Assembly: GCA_964487565.1 (NCBI GenBank)
Contig: CAZARN010000004.1
Span: 1 to 64,000 of the forward strand
Direction of reading: 5' to 3'
Length of the DNA stretch: 64,000 nt
DNA from: Phil1 sp964487565
Lineage (GTDB): Bacteria > Bacillota > Clostridia > Christensenellales > CAG-138
The translations under genes were made by a program, and so were the position numbers. The stretch's first letter is position 1. Each line of letters opens with the position of its first letter. The notes beneath the pieces were generated by a model. It did not search any database. It saw only the letters and a list, made by a program, of their open reading frames with translations, and was not told the DNA's origin. Below, piece after piece: positions 57,075 through 64,000 of this stretch.

Positions 57075-57257
57075 TCAGCCGAGCAGATCATCCACAAATG
57101 AGCGCATCTCGTCTTTGGAGTTGATGCCGTGCGTCCTTTCAATAACGGCCGTTTGTTCTTCGGGCGACATGGATGCGAAGCGGCTCATCGCCGCCGTGTT
57201 TTGCGCAAGCGCCATACCAAAGCCAAGCGGCAGTTCGGGTCTGCCGTTCATTTTCAT
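57075..57257 (-). CDS. Small conserved protein of unknown function (60 residues)
   Basis: The 60-residue protein is soluble and helical, with PLGFGMALAQNTAAMSRFAS at the N-terminal half and GINSKDEMRSFVDDLL at the C-terminus. GAGGTGA lies about 7-8 bases before the ATG, and the hairpin at 57045-57070 follows the stop. I recall similar short proteins in many Clostridia, always annotated as hypothetical; that is memory, not a search. No function can be given. Confidence 0.72.
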   Translation of the reverse strand: MKMNGRPELPLGFGMALAQNTAAMSRFASMSPEEQTAVIERTHGINSKDEMRSFVDDLLG

Positions 57258-57398
57258 GATTGAATCACCTCAAACACAGTATGCGCAAAAAAAGCAGCGG
57301 AATGCGCATATCGACGCAGCGAGAAAATACGCTTTTTGCTGAGGCTGATATGTGCTATATTAGTGTTGGATACCATAATGAACCTTTGGAGGGAGAAC

Positions 57399-57926
57399 AT
57401 GGTCAACAAAAAGGAATTGCTGCGTGAGCTGCTCAAGGATGAGAACGCTGAATTCAGCGACAGTGAGCTTATAAACCGACTGCTTGAAAAAAACGTCACC
57501 CGCAATCTGAACGCCTCTGAAAAGGAAAAGCTGACGTTCGGCCAGCGCGCGGCTGATAATGTTGCCAGATTTGCCGGAAGCTGGGCTTTCATTTTTTGTT
57601 TTATGGGCGTTATGGTGGTTTGGATGATCATAAATGTGCTACTTGCGCTCAAGGCGTTTGACGCATATCCGTTCATTTTGCTCAACCTATTGCTTTCGTG
57701 CCTTGCCGCGGTGCAGGCGCCTCTTATAATGATGAGCCAGAACCGTCAGGAGCAAAAGGACAGGGCGCGCGCAGAAAACGATTATAATGTGAACCTGAAA
57801 AACGAGCTTCTCATCGGGGAGATATTCAAACGCACGGAGCGCATAATAACAATGCAGAACAAGATACTGCGTGAGCTTGAAAAGATTGACGGGGACGAGG
57901 ACTGCAAAAGCGGCGTCGAGAAGTGA
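57399..57926 (+). CDS. DUF1003 domain-containing membrane protein
   Basis: The 175-residue protein has two membrane helices (about 57-82 and 90-112) flanked by charged cytoplasmic regions. The core FGQRAADNVARFAGSWAFI and LLSCLAAVQAPLIMMSQNRQ is the DUF1003 signature. The C-terminal part is helical and charged. ATG at 57399 has TTGGAGGGAG upstream; an earlier ATG at 57378 overlaps it. It starts 16 bases before the next gene on the same strand, so it may belong to the following cassette. Function is unknown. Confidence 0.88.
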   Translation: MVNKKELLRELLKDENAEFSDSELINRLLEKNVTRNLNASEKEKLTFGQRAADNVARFAGSWAFIFCFMGVMVVWMIINVLLALKAFDAYPFILLNLLLSCLAAVQAPLIMMSQNRQEQKDRARAENDYNVNLKNELLIGEIFKRTERIITMQNKILRELEKIDGDEDCKSGVEK

Positions 57927-57942
57927 AAGGATAACCCAATAG

Positions 57943-58818
57943 ATGAAAAAGACCAGTTTGTTGATGAAAAAAGAGATTGCCCGCGTGCAGCCGATCGTTG
58001 CCGAGGATCTTGCGGCGTCAAGAAAATCGCAGGATCGCGTCGGGGAGCTTATGGCAAAAGCGCTTGCGAACAAGGTGACATATATGCCCGTTGAGGGGCT
58101 TGAAAACACGGAGCTTGCGATACCTGCGGAAGGCCGCAACGACGCGCTTGTCATCTATCTGCACGGAGGAGCATACACTGCGGGCGATCTTGCTTACGCA
58201 AAGGGTTTCGGCGGTGTGCTTGCGGACAGCATACAGATACCGGTCCTGTGCGTGGGATATCGGCTGGCGCCTGAAAATCCGTATCCTGCGGCGCTTGAGG
58301 ATGCGCTTGCCGCATATCGCGCCATGCTGCTCGATTATGATCCCGGCAAGATCGTATTTGCAGGCGAGTCGGCAGGCGGAGGGCTGTGCTTCGGCGCGTG
58401 CCTTGCGGCGATCGACGAGGGCATGCCTCCGCCGCGCTGCATCGTTGCGATATCGCCATGGACTGATCTTACGCTTTCATTCGATGCGCACAGACGAAAC
58501 GCTTCCGAGGACCCGACGCTGTCCACGCAGATGCTCGACCTTTCCGCGGATATGTATGCGGGCGACAGACGCGATATCCCATATGTTTCCCCTGTGTTCG
58601 GCGATCTTCGCGGTATGCCTGACTCCATTATATTTGCCGGGACGAGCGAGATACTTGAGGATGACGGCACGGAAATGGCGAAACGGCTTGAAGCGGCGGG
58701 CGCGCATTGCACGCTGCATGTTGAGCAGGACGCATGGCACGCATATGTGCTTTACGGAATATTCGAAGCGCGGGAAGCGCTTGCGCAAATAAAGGAATTC
58801 ATAACGGAGCGGCTGTGA
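57943..58818 (+). CDS. Alpha/beta hydrolase (hormone-sensitive lipase-like esterase)
   Basis: The 291-residue enzyme has the oxyanion-hole motif HGGAY (74-78), the nucleophile S143 in GESAGG, an acid around D240 in SEILEDDG and the histidine H266 in AWHAY. This is the bacterial HSL/family IV esterase pattern. It lacks a signal peptide, so it is cytoplasmic. Its stop is followed at once by the ATG of an acyltransferase-like gene, which suggests the two act on the same acyl substrate. AAAGGA lies about 12 bases before the ATG, a weak site. Confidence 0.9.
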   Translation: MKKTSLLMKKEIARVQPIVAEDLAASRKSQDRVGELMAKALANKVTYMPVEGLENTELAIPAEGRNDALVIYLHGGAYTAGDLAYAKGFGGVLADSIQIPVLCVGYRLAPENPYPAALEDALAAYRAMLLDYDPGKIVFAGESAGGGLCFGACLAAIDEGMPPPRCIVAISPWTDLTLSFDAHRRNASEDPTLSTQMLDLSADMYAGDRRDIPYVSPVFGDLRGMPDSIIFAGTSEILEDDGTEMAKRLEAAGAHCTLHVEQDAWHAYVLYGIFEAREALAQIKEFITERL

Positions 58819-60141
58819 ATGAAAAACGATTTACCGGGCGAATGGATTAAGCTTGATAATGCGGCGACGATTTATCCGGCCGTAAGCAACAAAAACTGGA
58901 ACGCGCTGTTTCGCCTTTCGGCGGAGCTGCGCGAGCCTGTTGATCCGGACATGCTCGACCGGGCGGTACAACGCACGATCAAACGCTTCCCGGCGTTTCA
59001 GATGCGTTTGAGAAAAGGCGTGTTTTGGTATTTTATGGAACGCAATACGCGGTCGATCTCCGTAAAGCCGGATGTGGCCAATCCTTGCGTGCGCATGAAG
59101 CTTAAAGAAAACGGCGGGTATATGTTCCGCGTGCGCTATTTCAACACGCGCATCGCCGTGGAGATTTTCCATGTGCTGACTGACGGTGCGGGCGGGCTTT
59201 GTTTCCTCAAAACGCTTGTGGCCGAATACCTCACAATAAAATACGGCGCGGTAATACCGAGGGAAGGGGACATACTGGACTGCGAGGACCCTGTGCTCGA
59301 TGAGGAGATGGAGGACAGCTTTGCGCGCTATGCGCGCGAGGCGGCGCTGAGCCGGGCGGAATCGCCGGCATATTGCATCCACGGCAAACGCACGCCGGAT
59401 TTCATGCACATAATAAGCGGGGTGGCGCCGGTCGAAGCGGTTCGGGCAAAAGCAAAGGAATACAACGCGAGCATAGGCGAATTCCTGACCGCGGTGCTCA
59501 TCGCGTCGATTGCAGACGTGCAGAAAAAGGAAAAATGCGCCCGCGTGCGTATGCTGCCCGTCAAGGTGAACGTGCCGGTCAATCTGCGCGGATTCTATCC
59601 TTCAAAAACGCTGCGCAACTTCGCGTCATATGTGAACCCGGGCATTGAACCGAAGCTTGGCGACTATGATTTCCGCGAAACGGTGGACGCCGTGCGTCAT
59701 TACATGGGGCTTGAACTGATGGAGAAGCGCATGAACGCGCGCTTCACAACAAACGTGATCGCAACCAACAATATGTTCCTGCGAATCGCGCCGCTTCCGC
59801 TGAAAAACATGGTGCTTAAGGTCGTTTACGTTTTCGTCGGCGACAGATATACTTCAAGCAGCATTTCGAATCTGGGCCGCACGACGCTCCCGCCAGAAAT
59901 GGCGCAGTATGTTTCGAGGCTCGATTTTATGCTTGGGCCGCTTTATCGCAACCCCGTCACCTGCGCGTGCCTGAGCTATGACGGCAATATGGTGATAAAT
60001 TTTACGCGAACTATCGAGGAAACAGACGTGGAAAGGGGCTTTTTCACGAGACTCATAAAGTTTGGCATACCGGTGAAAATTGACAGCAACGATACTTTTG
60101 ATGAAGACAGCAAAGGAGAATCAACATGTCCTATTGCGTGA
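58819..60141 (+). CDS. Condensation/CAT-fold acyltransferase-like protein
   Basis: The 440-residue protein resembles alcohol acetyltransferases and condensation-type enzymes. It has the HxxxDG active-site motif as HVLTDG (H118, D122), preceded by a beta-rich half and followed by a second half with VKVNVPVNLRGFYPSKTLRNFASYV, where the conserved loop of such enzymes lies. It has no carrier-protein or adenylation partner nearby, so it is not part of an assembly line. It is sandwiched between a hydrolase (0-base gap) and a zinc-ribbon membrane protein (16-base overlap). Acyl donor and acceptor are unknown. Confidence 0.8.
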   Translation: MKNDLPGEWIKLDNAATIYPAVSNKNWNALFRLSAELREPVDPDMLDRAVQRTIKRFPAFQMRLRKGVFWYFMERNTRSISVKPDVANPCVRMKLKENGGYMFRVRYFNTRIAVEIFHVLTDGAGGLCFLKTLVAEYLTIKYGAVIPREGDILDCEDPVLDEEMEDSFARYAREAALSRAESPAYCIHGKRTPDFMHIISGVAPVEAVRAKAKEYNASIGEFLTAVLIASIADVQKKEKCARVRMLPVKVNVPVNLRGFYPSKTLRNFASYVNPGIEPKLGDYDFRETVDAVRHYMGLELMEKRMNARFTTNVIATNNMFLRIAPLPLKNMVLKVVYVFVGDRYTSSSISNLGRTTLPPEMAQYVSRLDFMLGPLYRNPVTCACLSYDGNMVINFTRTIEETDVERGFFTRLIKFGIPVKIDSNDTFDEDSKGESTCPIA

Positions 60142-60833
60142 ACTGCGGCGTGGAGCTTGCCGATTCACAGAAGGAATGCCCTCTGTGCCATACAAGGGTC
60201 TACCACCCGGAACGGGCGGAAAACGCGGGAGAGGCCGCGTTCCCGAAGCATGTTGAACATGTTTACAGGAAGATCGACAGGCGGTACGGCGCGCTGCTTG
60301 CGCTCATAGCGCTTGCGATACCTGTGTTGTGCAGCATATTTGTCGATCTTTTTGTCGTGCATGAGCTGCGCTGGTCGATATATGCAACGGGAGGCGCGGT
60401 GTGCATATTCATATGGGTGCTTTTCCCGATGCTGCTCAAAAAACCGAATCCGTATCTGCATGTTTTGTATAACACGGCGTCGCTGCTGCTGTTCCTTGCG
60501 GGCATACTCGCGACGGCGGGGAACATGCACGCCTTCTATTGGCTTGCGGCCCCTCTGGCGCTGCTTTGCTGCGGCGCGGCTTACGGTTCGCTTCCGATCA
60601 TACGTTCCAAGCGCCTGCACGACAGCTTGATGAAACCCGCGATACTGCTTTTTATGTCGTCGATACTGTGCATTGTGGTGGAACTTGTTGTCGATATGTA
60701 TACCACACAGGTGTTTGCGCCTGTTTGGTCGCTCATTGCGGCAAGCTCGGCGATCGTGACGGCGATCATGCTGATAATGATCGAGCGCAAGCAGCAGCTC
60801 AAGGATAAGATCAGGCGCAGACTGATGATCTGA
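60126..60833 (+). CDS. Zinc-ribbon membrane protein (DUF6320-like)
   Basis: The 235-residue protein opens with a zinc ribbon, C4/C7 and C18/C21 (YCVNCG, CPLCHTR). Six to seven hydrophobic helices follow between about 53 and 220, and it ends with a basic stretch (ERKQQLKDKIRRR). AAAGGAG precedes the ATG, which lies inside the preceding gene (16-base overlap). From memory, proteins of this shape occur beside similar acyltransferase and hydrolase genes in other Clostridia. Role is unknown; a membrane partner of the acyltransferase is the simplest guess. Confidence 0.75.
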   Translation: MSYCVNCGVELADSQKECPLCHTRVYHPERAENAGEAAFPKHVEHVYRKIDRRYGALLALIALAIPVLCSIFVDLFVVHELRWSIYATGGAVCIFIWVLFPMLLKKPNPYLHVLYNTASLLLFLAGILATAGNMHAFYWLAAPLALLCCGAAYGSLPIIRSKRLHDSLMKPAILLFMSSILCIVVELVVDMYTTQVFAPVWSLIAASSAIVTAIMLIMIERKQQLKDKIRRRLMI

Positions 60834-60849
60834 AGCGTGAAACGCTTGC

Positions 60850-60947
60850 GCTTCGGCTGCCGGCATAAGTGAATTACAGCGCGTTGTATCCCCCCCCCGC
60901 ACAGATGTACCGGGGGGATTTTCATGCCGAAAAAGGGCAGCGGAAGC
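60850..60947 (+). other. Structured intergenic segment with C9 tract and long-range stem
   Basis: GCTTC-G-GCTGC-CGGCA (60850-60865) pairs with TGCCG (60925-60929), GCAGC (60937-60941) and GAAGC (60943-60947), leaving a 7-base bulge. Inside, ATCCCCCC and GGGGGGAT form a hairpin that includes a run of nine C (60890-60898) and is followed by TTTT. It may terminate the upstream cassette. Confidence 0.5.
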
Positions 60948-61009
60948 TTTGCAGAATTGGGCCGGGCAACAAACATCGGCACAAAATTAACATATTATTT
61001 CATTTCCTC

Positions 61010-61050
61010 TTGACGAGAACGGCAGGATTGCATAAAATGAACGTGTTCAT
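61010..61050 (+). promoter_or_regulatory. Promoter of the last operon with a 14-bp palindrome at the start site
   Basis: TTGACG (61010-61015) and TAAAAT (61033-61038) are 17 bases apart. ATGAAC-GT-GTTCAT (61037-61050) is a perfect palindrome over the -10/+1 region, a likely repressor site. Confidence 0.62.
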
Positions 61051-61095
61051 AATAGATAATTTCTGATGATATCAAAACTGAAAGAGGGACCGGAT

Positions 61096-61806
61096 ATGAA
61101 CTTTGGACGCCTCGACATTGCGGCGGGGGAACTGACGGATATTTTTGCATCAAAAAACGAACTGCGCGCGCTCGACGCCGGCGCATATGCAAAAATGCGT
61201 TATCCTAAGCTGATCCCAATGATGCGATTTTGGGTGAAGCGCTTCGCGGCGGCGGAATTTGGCAATGTGTTTTCGATGTATACGAAGGCGATGGGCGGAA
61301 TGATGCAGCTTTGCACGATCGTTTTCACGCCGAACAGAGGCGCCGACGTGCCGCTGCTGCTGATAGATATAATGGCGTTCGGGAAAAAGCGCGCGGCGTT
61401 TGTCGAGTATTACGACTGCACGAAAAACCGTCCGCCGCGGGCAGAACTGACGGCGGTGAAGAAAAAGTACGCATCGCTCGCGGATTATCCGGAAAAACCG
61501 GCGTGGTATATCGGCGAACGTACCGACTTTTCGCTGATAAAGGGCGGCGCGGATGAAGACGCGCTTTGCGCGATGCTGCGCGATTCGCTCAACGCTTATG
61601 CCGATGTTTGCGCGGCGGCGAACGTGCGCCGGGCGGAGAACATCGAAGGCCTCGGCGCGTTCATCGAGCGCATGGTGAAGGAAGGCAATCCGTCAAGCGC
61701 GACGCTCAAACGGGTGCTTGGCGACAGGGGAGCGGAGGATTTTTTCCGCTTTGCAATTATGCCGAAGGAATATAACGATTCAGATAATATAACAGGAGGG
61801 AACTAA
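61096..61806 (+). CDS. Unrecognised protein with weak resemblance to ferredoxin-dependent bilin reductases
   Basis: The 236-residue soluble protein has no motif that I can assign with confidence. By eye, TIVFTPNRGADVPLLLIDIM (74-93) lines up with the PcyA segment VMFPEPLYGLPLFGCDIV, placing D91 on the catalytic Asp105 and C73 where His88 lies. The C-terminal NPSSATLKRVLGDRGAEDFF (198-217) resembles the closing NDKTRRVLEKAFGEAW region. This alignment is from memory and unverified. ATG at 61096 has AGAGGGAC upstream. It is the first gene of the operon, one base before the SDR gene. Confidence 0.6.
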   Translation: MNFGRLDIAAGELTDIFASKNELRALDAGAYAKMRYPKLIPMMRFWVKRFAAAEFGNVFSMYTKAMGGMMQLCTIVFTPNRGADVPLLLIDIMAFGKKRAAFVEYYDCTKNRPPRAELTAVKKKYASLADYPEKPAWYIGERTDFSLIKGGADEDALCAMLRDSLNAYADVCAAANVRRAENIEGLGAFIERMVKEGNPSSATLKRVLGDRGAEDFFRFAIMPKEYNDSDNITGGN

Positions 61807-61807
61807 C

Positions 61808-62647
61808 ATGAAAATCGTACTTGCAGGCGCTTACGGCAATCTCGGCGGAGATATTTTCCGCGCGCTCCTCGCGGCAGGCCATGAGGTGGTGGCCGCGGAC
61901 ATGATCGAACGCGATCTCGGACTTGAGGGCAACTTTACCTTCAAAAAACTCGACGTGACCAACCCGGAAGCGCTCAAAGGCCTGTGCGACGGCGCGGACG
62001 CGCTGATCACAACCGTCGGCCTTACAAAAACATCAGCCGCCGTCACGAACTACGAGATAGACTATCAGGGCAACGTGAACCTTCTCAACGAGGCAAAAAG
62101 CGCAGGCGTCAAAAAGTTTGTATATATTTCCGTGCTCAAGGCGGACAAAGCGCCCAAGGTGCCGATGCTCCACGCGAAATATCTTATGGAGGAGGAGCTC
62201 AAAAAGAGCGGCATCCCGTATATCATATATCGCCCGACAGGCTATTTCTACGATATCGTGAAGGTGTTCAAGCCCATGGTTGAAAAGGGCGAGGTAACGC
62301 TGCTGGGAAATAAACCCGTAAGCTGCAACGTGATCGACACGCCGGATTTTGCGCAATACATAGTGGATCATCTCGGCGATGAAAACATCACGGTATCCAT
62401 CGGCGGCAAGGAGACCTATACATACGAAGAGCTTGCGAACATGTGCTTTGCGGCAGCGGGCAAGGAGCCTGTCATCAAGCGCGCGCCCGCCATGCTGTTC
62501 GATGTTCTGGCCTTTGTCAACAAGCTCAAAAAGAACGGCAAGGAAGCCATACTCCGCTTCAGCAAGTGGACGCTGACTGAACCCATGGTCGGCGATGTGC
62601 ATTACGGCGAACACAGCTTTGCCGAATATATCAAAAAGAGCTTCTGA
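61808..62647 (+). CDS. Atypical SDR (NmrA/divinyl-reductase-like NAD(P)-binding protein)
   Basis: The 279-residue protein binds NAD(P) through GAYGNLGG (G7, G10, G13). It has YISVLKADK and HAKYLMEEELKKSGIPYIIYRPTGYF, typical of atypical SDRs without the classical YxxxK tetrad. The C-terminal half, with CNVIDTPDFAQYIVDHL, VSIGGKETYTYEELANMCF and GKEPVIKRAPAMLFDVL, resembles the SDR group containing 8-vinyl (divinyl chlorophyllide) reductases. Many members of this group act on quinones or unknown substrates. AGGAGGGAAC precedes the ATG. Confidence 0.85.
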   Translation: MKIVLAGAYGNLGGDIFRALLAAGHEVVAADMIERDLGLEGNFTFKKLDVTNPEALKGLCDGADALITTVGLTKTSAAVTNYEIDYQGNVNLLNEAKSAGVKKFVYISVLKADKAPKVPMLHAKYLMEEELKKSGIPYIIYRPTGYFYDIVKVFKPMVEKGEVTLLGNKPVSCNVIDTPDFAQYIVDHLGDENITVSIGGKETYTYEELANMCFAAAGKEPVIKRAPAMLFDVLAFVNKLKKNGKEAILRFSKWTLTEPMVGDVHYGEHSFAEYIKKSF

Positions 62648-62661
62648 AGGAGAAACGACAG

Positions 62662-63471
62662 ATGATTATGGGATGGCAATACCTTTGGATACTTGCGGCG
62701 GCGGCGGCGGTGCTGTGCGCCGTGGGCTTTTATAAGTTCGTCTATTTTCTCTCCATAGGTTACGGCTTTGCCGTGGCCGGTATCGGGGCTGTGATGATGA
62801 TCCTGTTCGCACCGACGATGCAGCCGGTAAGCTTCATACAGTGCGCTCTTTTCATCCTTTACGGGGCGCGCCTTTCGGGCTTTTTACTCGTCCGCGAGAT
62901 AAAGAACGCCGCATACAGGAAGACCCTCACGGAAGCTACCACGTCGGAAAAACCGATGCCTGTATTTGTGAAGGCGGCGATCTGGATATCCGTGTCAGCG
63001 CTGTATGTCGCCCAGACCAGCCCTGTTTTCTATCGCGTGTATAACGGCGCTTCGGATGTCGTGCTGCCGTATATAGGCGCCGCAATAAGCTTTGTCGCGC
63101 TTTTGATAGAAACGCTTGCCGACAAACAAAAGAGCGACCAGAAAACGCAGAATCCCGACATGGTTGCCACAAAGGGACTTTACAGGATGGTGAGGTGTCC
63201 GAACTATTTCGGCGAGATACTATTCTGGACGGGCGTGTTTGTGTCAGGCCTCACGGTGCTCAACCATTGGGGCCAGTTGGTGATGGCAGCCATCGGATAT
63301 CTTGCCATTGTGCTCATCATGTTCAACGGCGCGCAGCGGCTTGAGAAACGACAGAACAGCCGGTATGGCAATATGCCCGAATATATGGAATATGTGAAAA
63401 AAACGCCTATCATCCTGCCGCTTGTTCCGTTGTACCGCCTTGCAAAGGATGGAAAGGAGCAGAAGAAATGA
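62662..63471 (+). CDS. DUF1295/isoprenylcysteine methyltransferase-like membrane protein
   Basis: The 269-residue protein has about six to seven membrane helices. Near the C-terminus it has LADKQKSDQKTQNPDMVATKG and RCPNYFGEILFW, the motif (usually RHPNYFGE) shared by DUF1295 proteins, steroid 5-alpha reductase relatives and isoprenylcysteine methyltransferases, where it binds a cofactor. The usual histidine is a cysteine here. AAGGAGAAAC precedes the ATG at 62662, and its stop overlaps the next gene by 4 bases. Confidence 0.85.
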   Translation: MIMGWQYLWILAAAAAVLCAVGFYKFVYFLSIGYGFAVAGIGAVMMILFAPTMQPVSFIQCALFILYGARLSGFLLVREIKNAAYRKTLTEATTSEKPMPVFVKAAIWISVSALYVAQTSPVFYRVYNGASDVVLPYIGAAISFVALLIETLADKQKSDQKTQNPDMVATKGLYRMVRCPNYFGEILFWTGVFVSGLTVLNHWGQLVMAAIGYLAIVLIMFNGAQRLEKRQNSRYGNMPEYMEYVKKTPIILPLVPLYRLAKDGKEQKK

Positions 63472-64000
63472 CGATCCCCATGGCGCTTGTGGATTATTTG
63501 CCGGTGGCGCTGTTTGCGGCTTCCGCGGTGCTGCTGATGCGCGATCTGTATAACAAGATGAGCAAGGGCGCGTTTGCGCTTTTTGCAGGCGGGACGCTGA
63601 TGATAATCGCGGCGGGATTCTATAAGGCCACATGGAAGCTGCTTTACGCATGCGGCGCATGTGATTTTGTCGCGCTCAACAAGGTGTTTTTTCCGATGCA
63701 GACGACGGGTTTTGTGCTGGCAGGGCTGGCGCTTGTCGCGCTGCTTGCCGCAAAACAGGGGAATACGGCCGTTTGCGCGGCGGCCGCCGCGCCTATGGTG
63801 TATGACAGCAGCATGATATTTGTGGTGTTCACGGTGCTTGGAACGCTTGGCATCTGCGGCAGCCTTTGCGTGATGGCAAAGCGCATGAAACGCATCGGCG
63901 CCGTGATACTTTTTGCCGCGGCATTCGTCTTGATGCTTGCGATGGGGTACCTTTCATCCAAGGATTTTTCCACCGCATGGATGAACTGGATCGGACAGGG
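63468..64000 (+). CDS. Polytopic membrane protein, unknown, cut by the window edge
   Basis: The frame is open for 177 codons from an ATG that overlaps the previous stop (ATGA), with AAAGGAGC upstream. It contains alternating hydrophobic segments (about 6-24, 35-50, 77-96, 112-133, 140-160) and small polar loops, with cysteines at CGACDF. It belongs to the same operon as the three upstream genes. Family unknown; the 3' end lies beyond position 64000. Confidence 0.75.
   Translation, partial: MTIPMALVDYLPVALFAASAVLLMRDLYNKMSKGAFALFAGGTLMIIAAGFYKATWKLLYACGACDFVALNKVFFPMQTTGFVLAGLALVALLAAKQGNTAVCAAAAAPMVYDSSMIFVVFTVLGTLGICGSLCVMAKRMKRIGAVILFAAAFVLMLAMGYLSSKDFSTAWMNWIGQ

Noticed and set aside
60890..60898. 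Phase-variable poly-C switch for a coding gene
   Set aside because: The tract lies between genes within a stem, not in a reading frame or promoter spacer, so phase variation of a protein is not supported.
1..64000. CRISPR array, prophage, tRNA or rRNA genes
   Set aside because: I saw no regularly spaced repeats, phage structural or integrase genes, tRNA T-arm patterns or rRNA segments.

Overview
The window looks like chromosome of a spore-forming, anaerobic Bacillota, most likely class Clostridia, with fairly high G+C. The evidence is a spoIIGA-sigE pair, SpoVD- and YabE-type wall proteins, a Gram-positive SRP RNA with an Alu domain, and a MurE carrying the meso-diaminopimelate motif DNPR. 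Rubrerythrin with a PerR-like repressor, an iron-sulfur aldo/keto reductase and a thiolase/CoA-transferase module point to anaerobic fermentation. No genus can be assigned from the sequence alone. No rRNA, tRNA, prophage or CRISPR array was seen. The only mobile DNA is the probable end of an IS3-family element at the left edge.

Layout. 1-10.6 kb holds mixed single genes and small operons: a flavin disulfide reductase, pyrG with a CTP-attenuation-type leader, a solitary DNA methyltransferase, a GntR regulator, a VanW lipoprotein, a coupled CPBP protease/SagB-like oxidoreductase pair, and psuG. 10.6-13.7 kb is a Fur-family regulator with a zinc-type ABC importer (znuACB). 13.7-18 kb has rsmA, a YabE-like wall protein with an apparently leaderless promoter, and a class B PBP. 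18-20.7 kb is a CoA-transferase/thiolase operon. 20.7-29.7 kb holds a divergent regulator/MATE pair, the SRP RNA, a QueG-like protein, an M20 hydrolase, lon-engB and two small genes.

29.8-44.2 kb is the division and cell-wall (dcw) cluster: mraZ, rsmH, ftsL, spoVD, murE, mraY, murD, ftsW, murA, ftsQ, ftsA, ftsZ. murF and murG are not in it, and a structured 134-nt segment with terminator features lies between mraY and murD. 44.3-50.3 kb is an oligopeptide ABC importer (oppBCDFA). 50.4-57.3 kb holds asnA, an M20 hydrolase, spoIIGA-sigE, an aldo/keto reductase, a perR-rubrerythrin operon and a small conserved protein.

57.4-60.8 kb contains a DUF1003 protein followed by a tightly packed hydrolase/acyltransferase/zinc-ribbon membrane protein cassette. 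61.0-64.0 kb is an operon of an unrecognised protein with a faint resemblance to ferredoxin-dependent bilin reductases, an atypical SDR resembling 8-vinyl reductases, a DUF1295 membrane protein, and a membrane protein cut by the window edge.

Regulation is unusually legible. Three 7-1-7 Fur-superfamily-type boxes precede the CPBP/SagB operon, the Fur-like/znu operon and perR-rbr. A three-repeat MraZ operator, a 32-bp dyad between the XRE regulator and MATE genes, and several promoter-embedded palindromes are also visible. The best candidates for new biology are the last operon, the mraY-murD structured RNA, and the orphan SagB/SagE-like pair.
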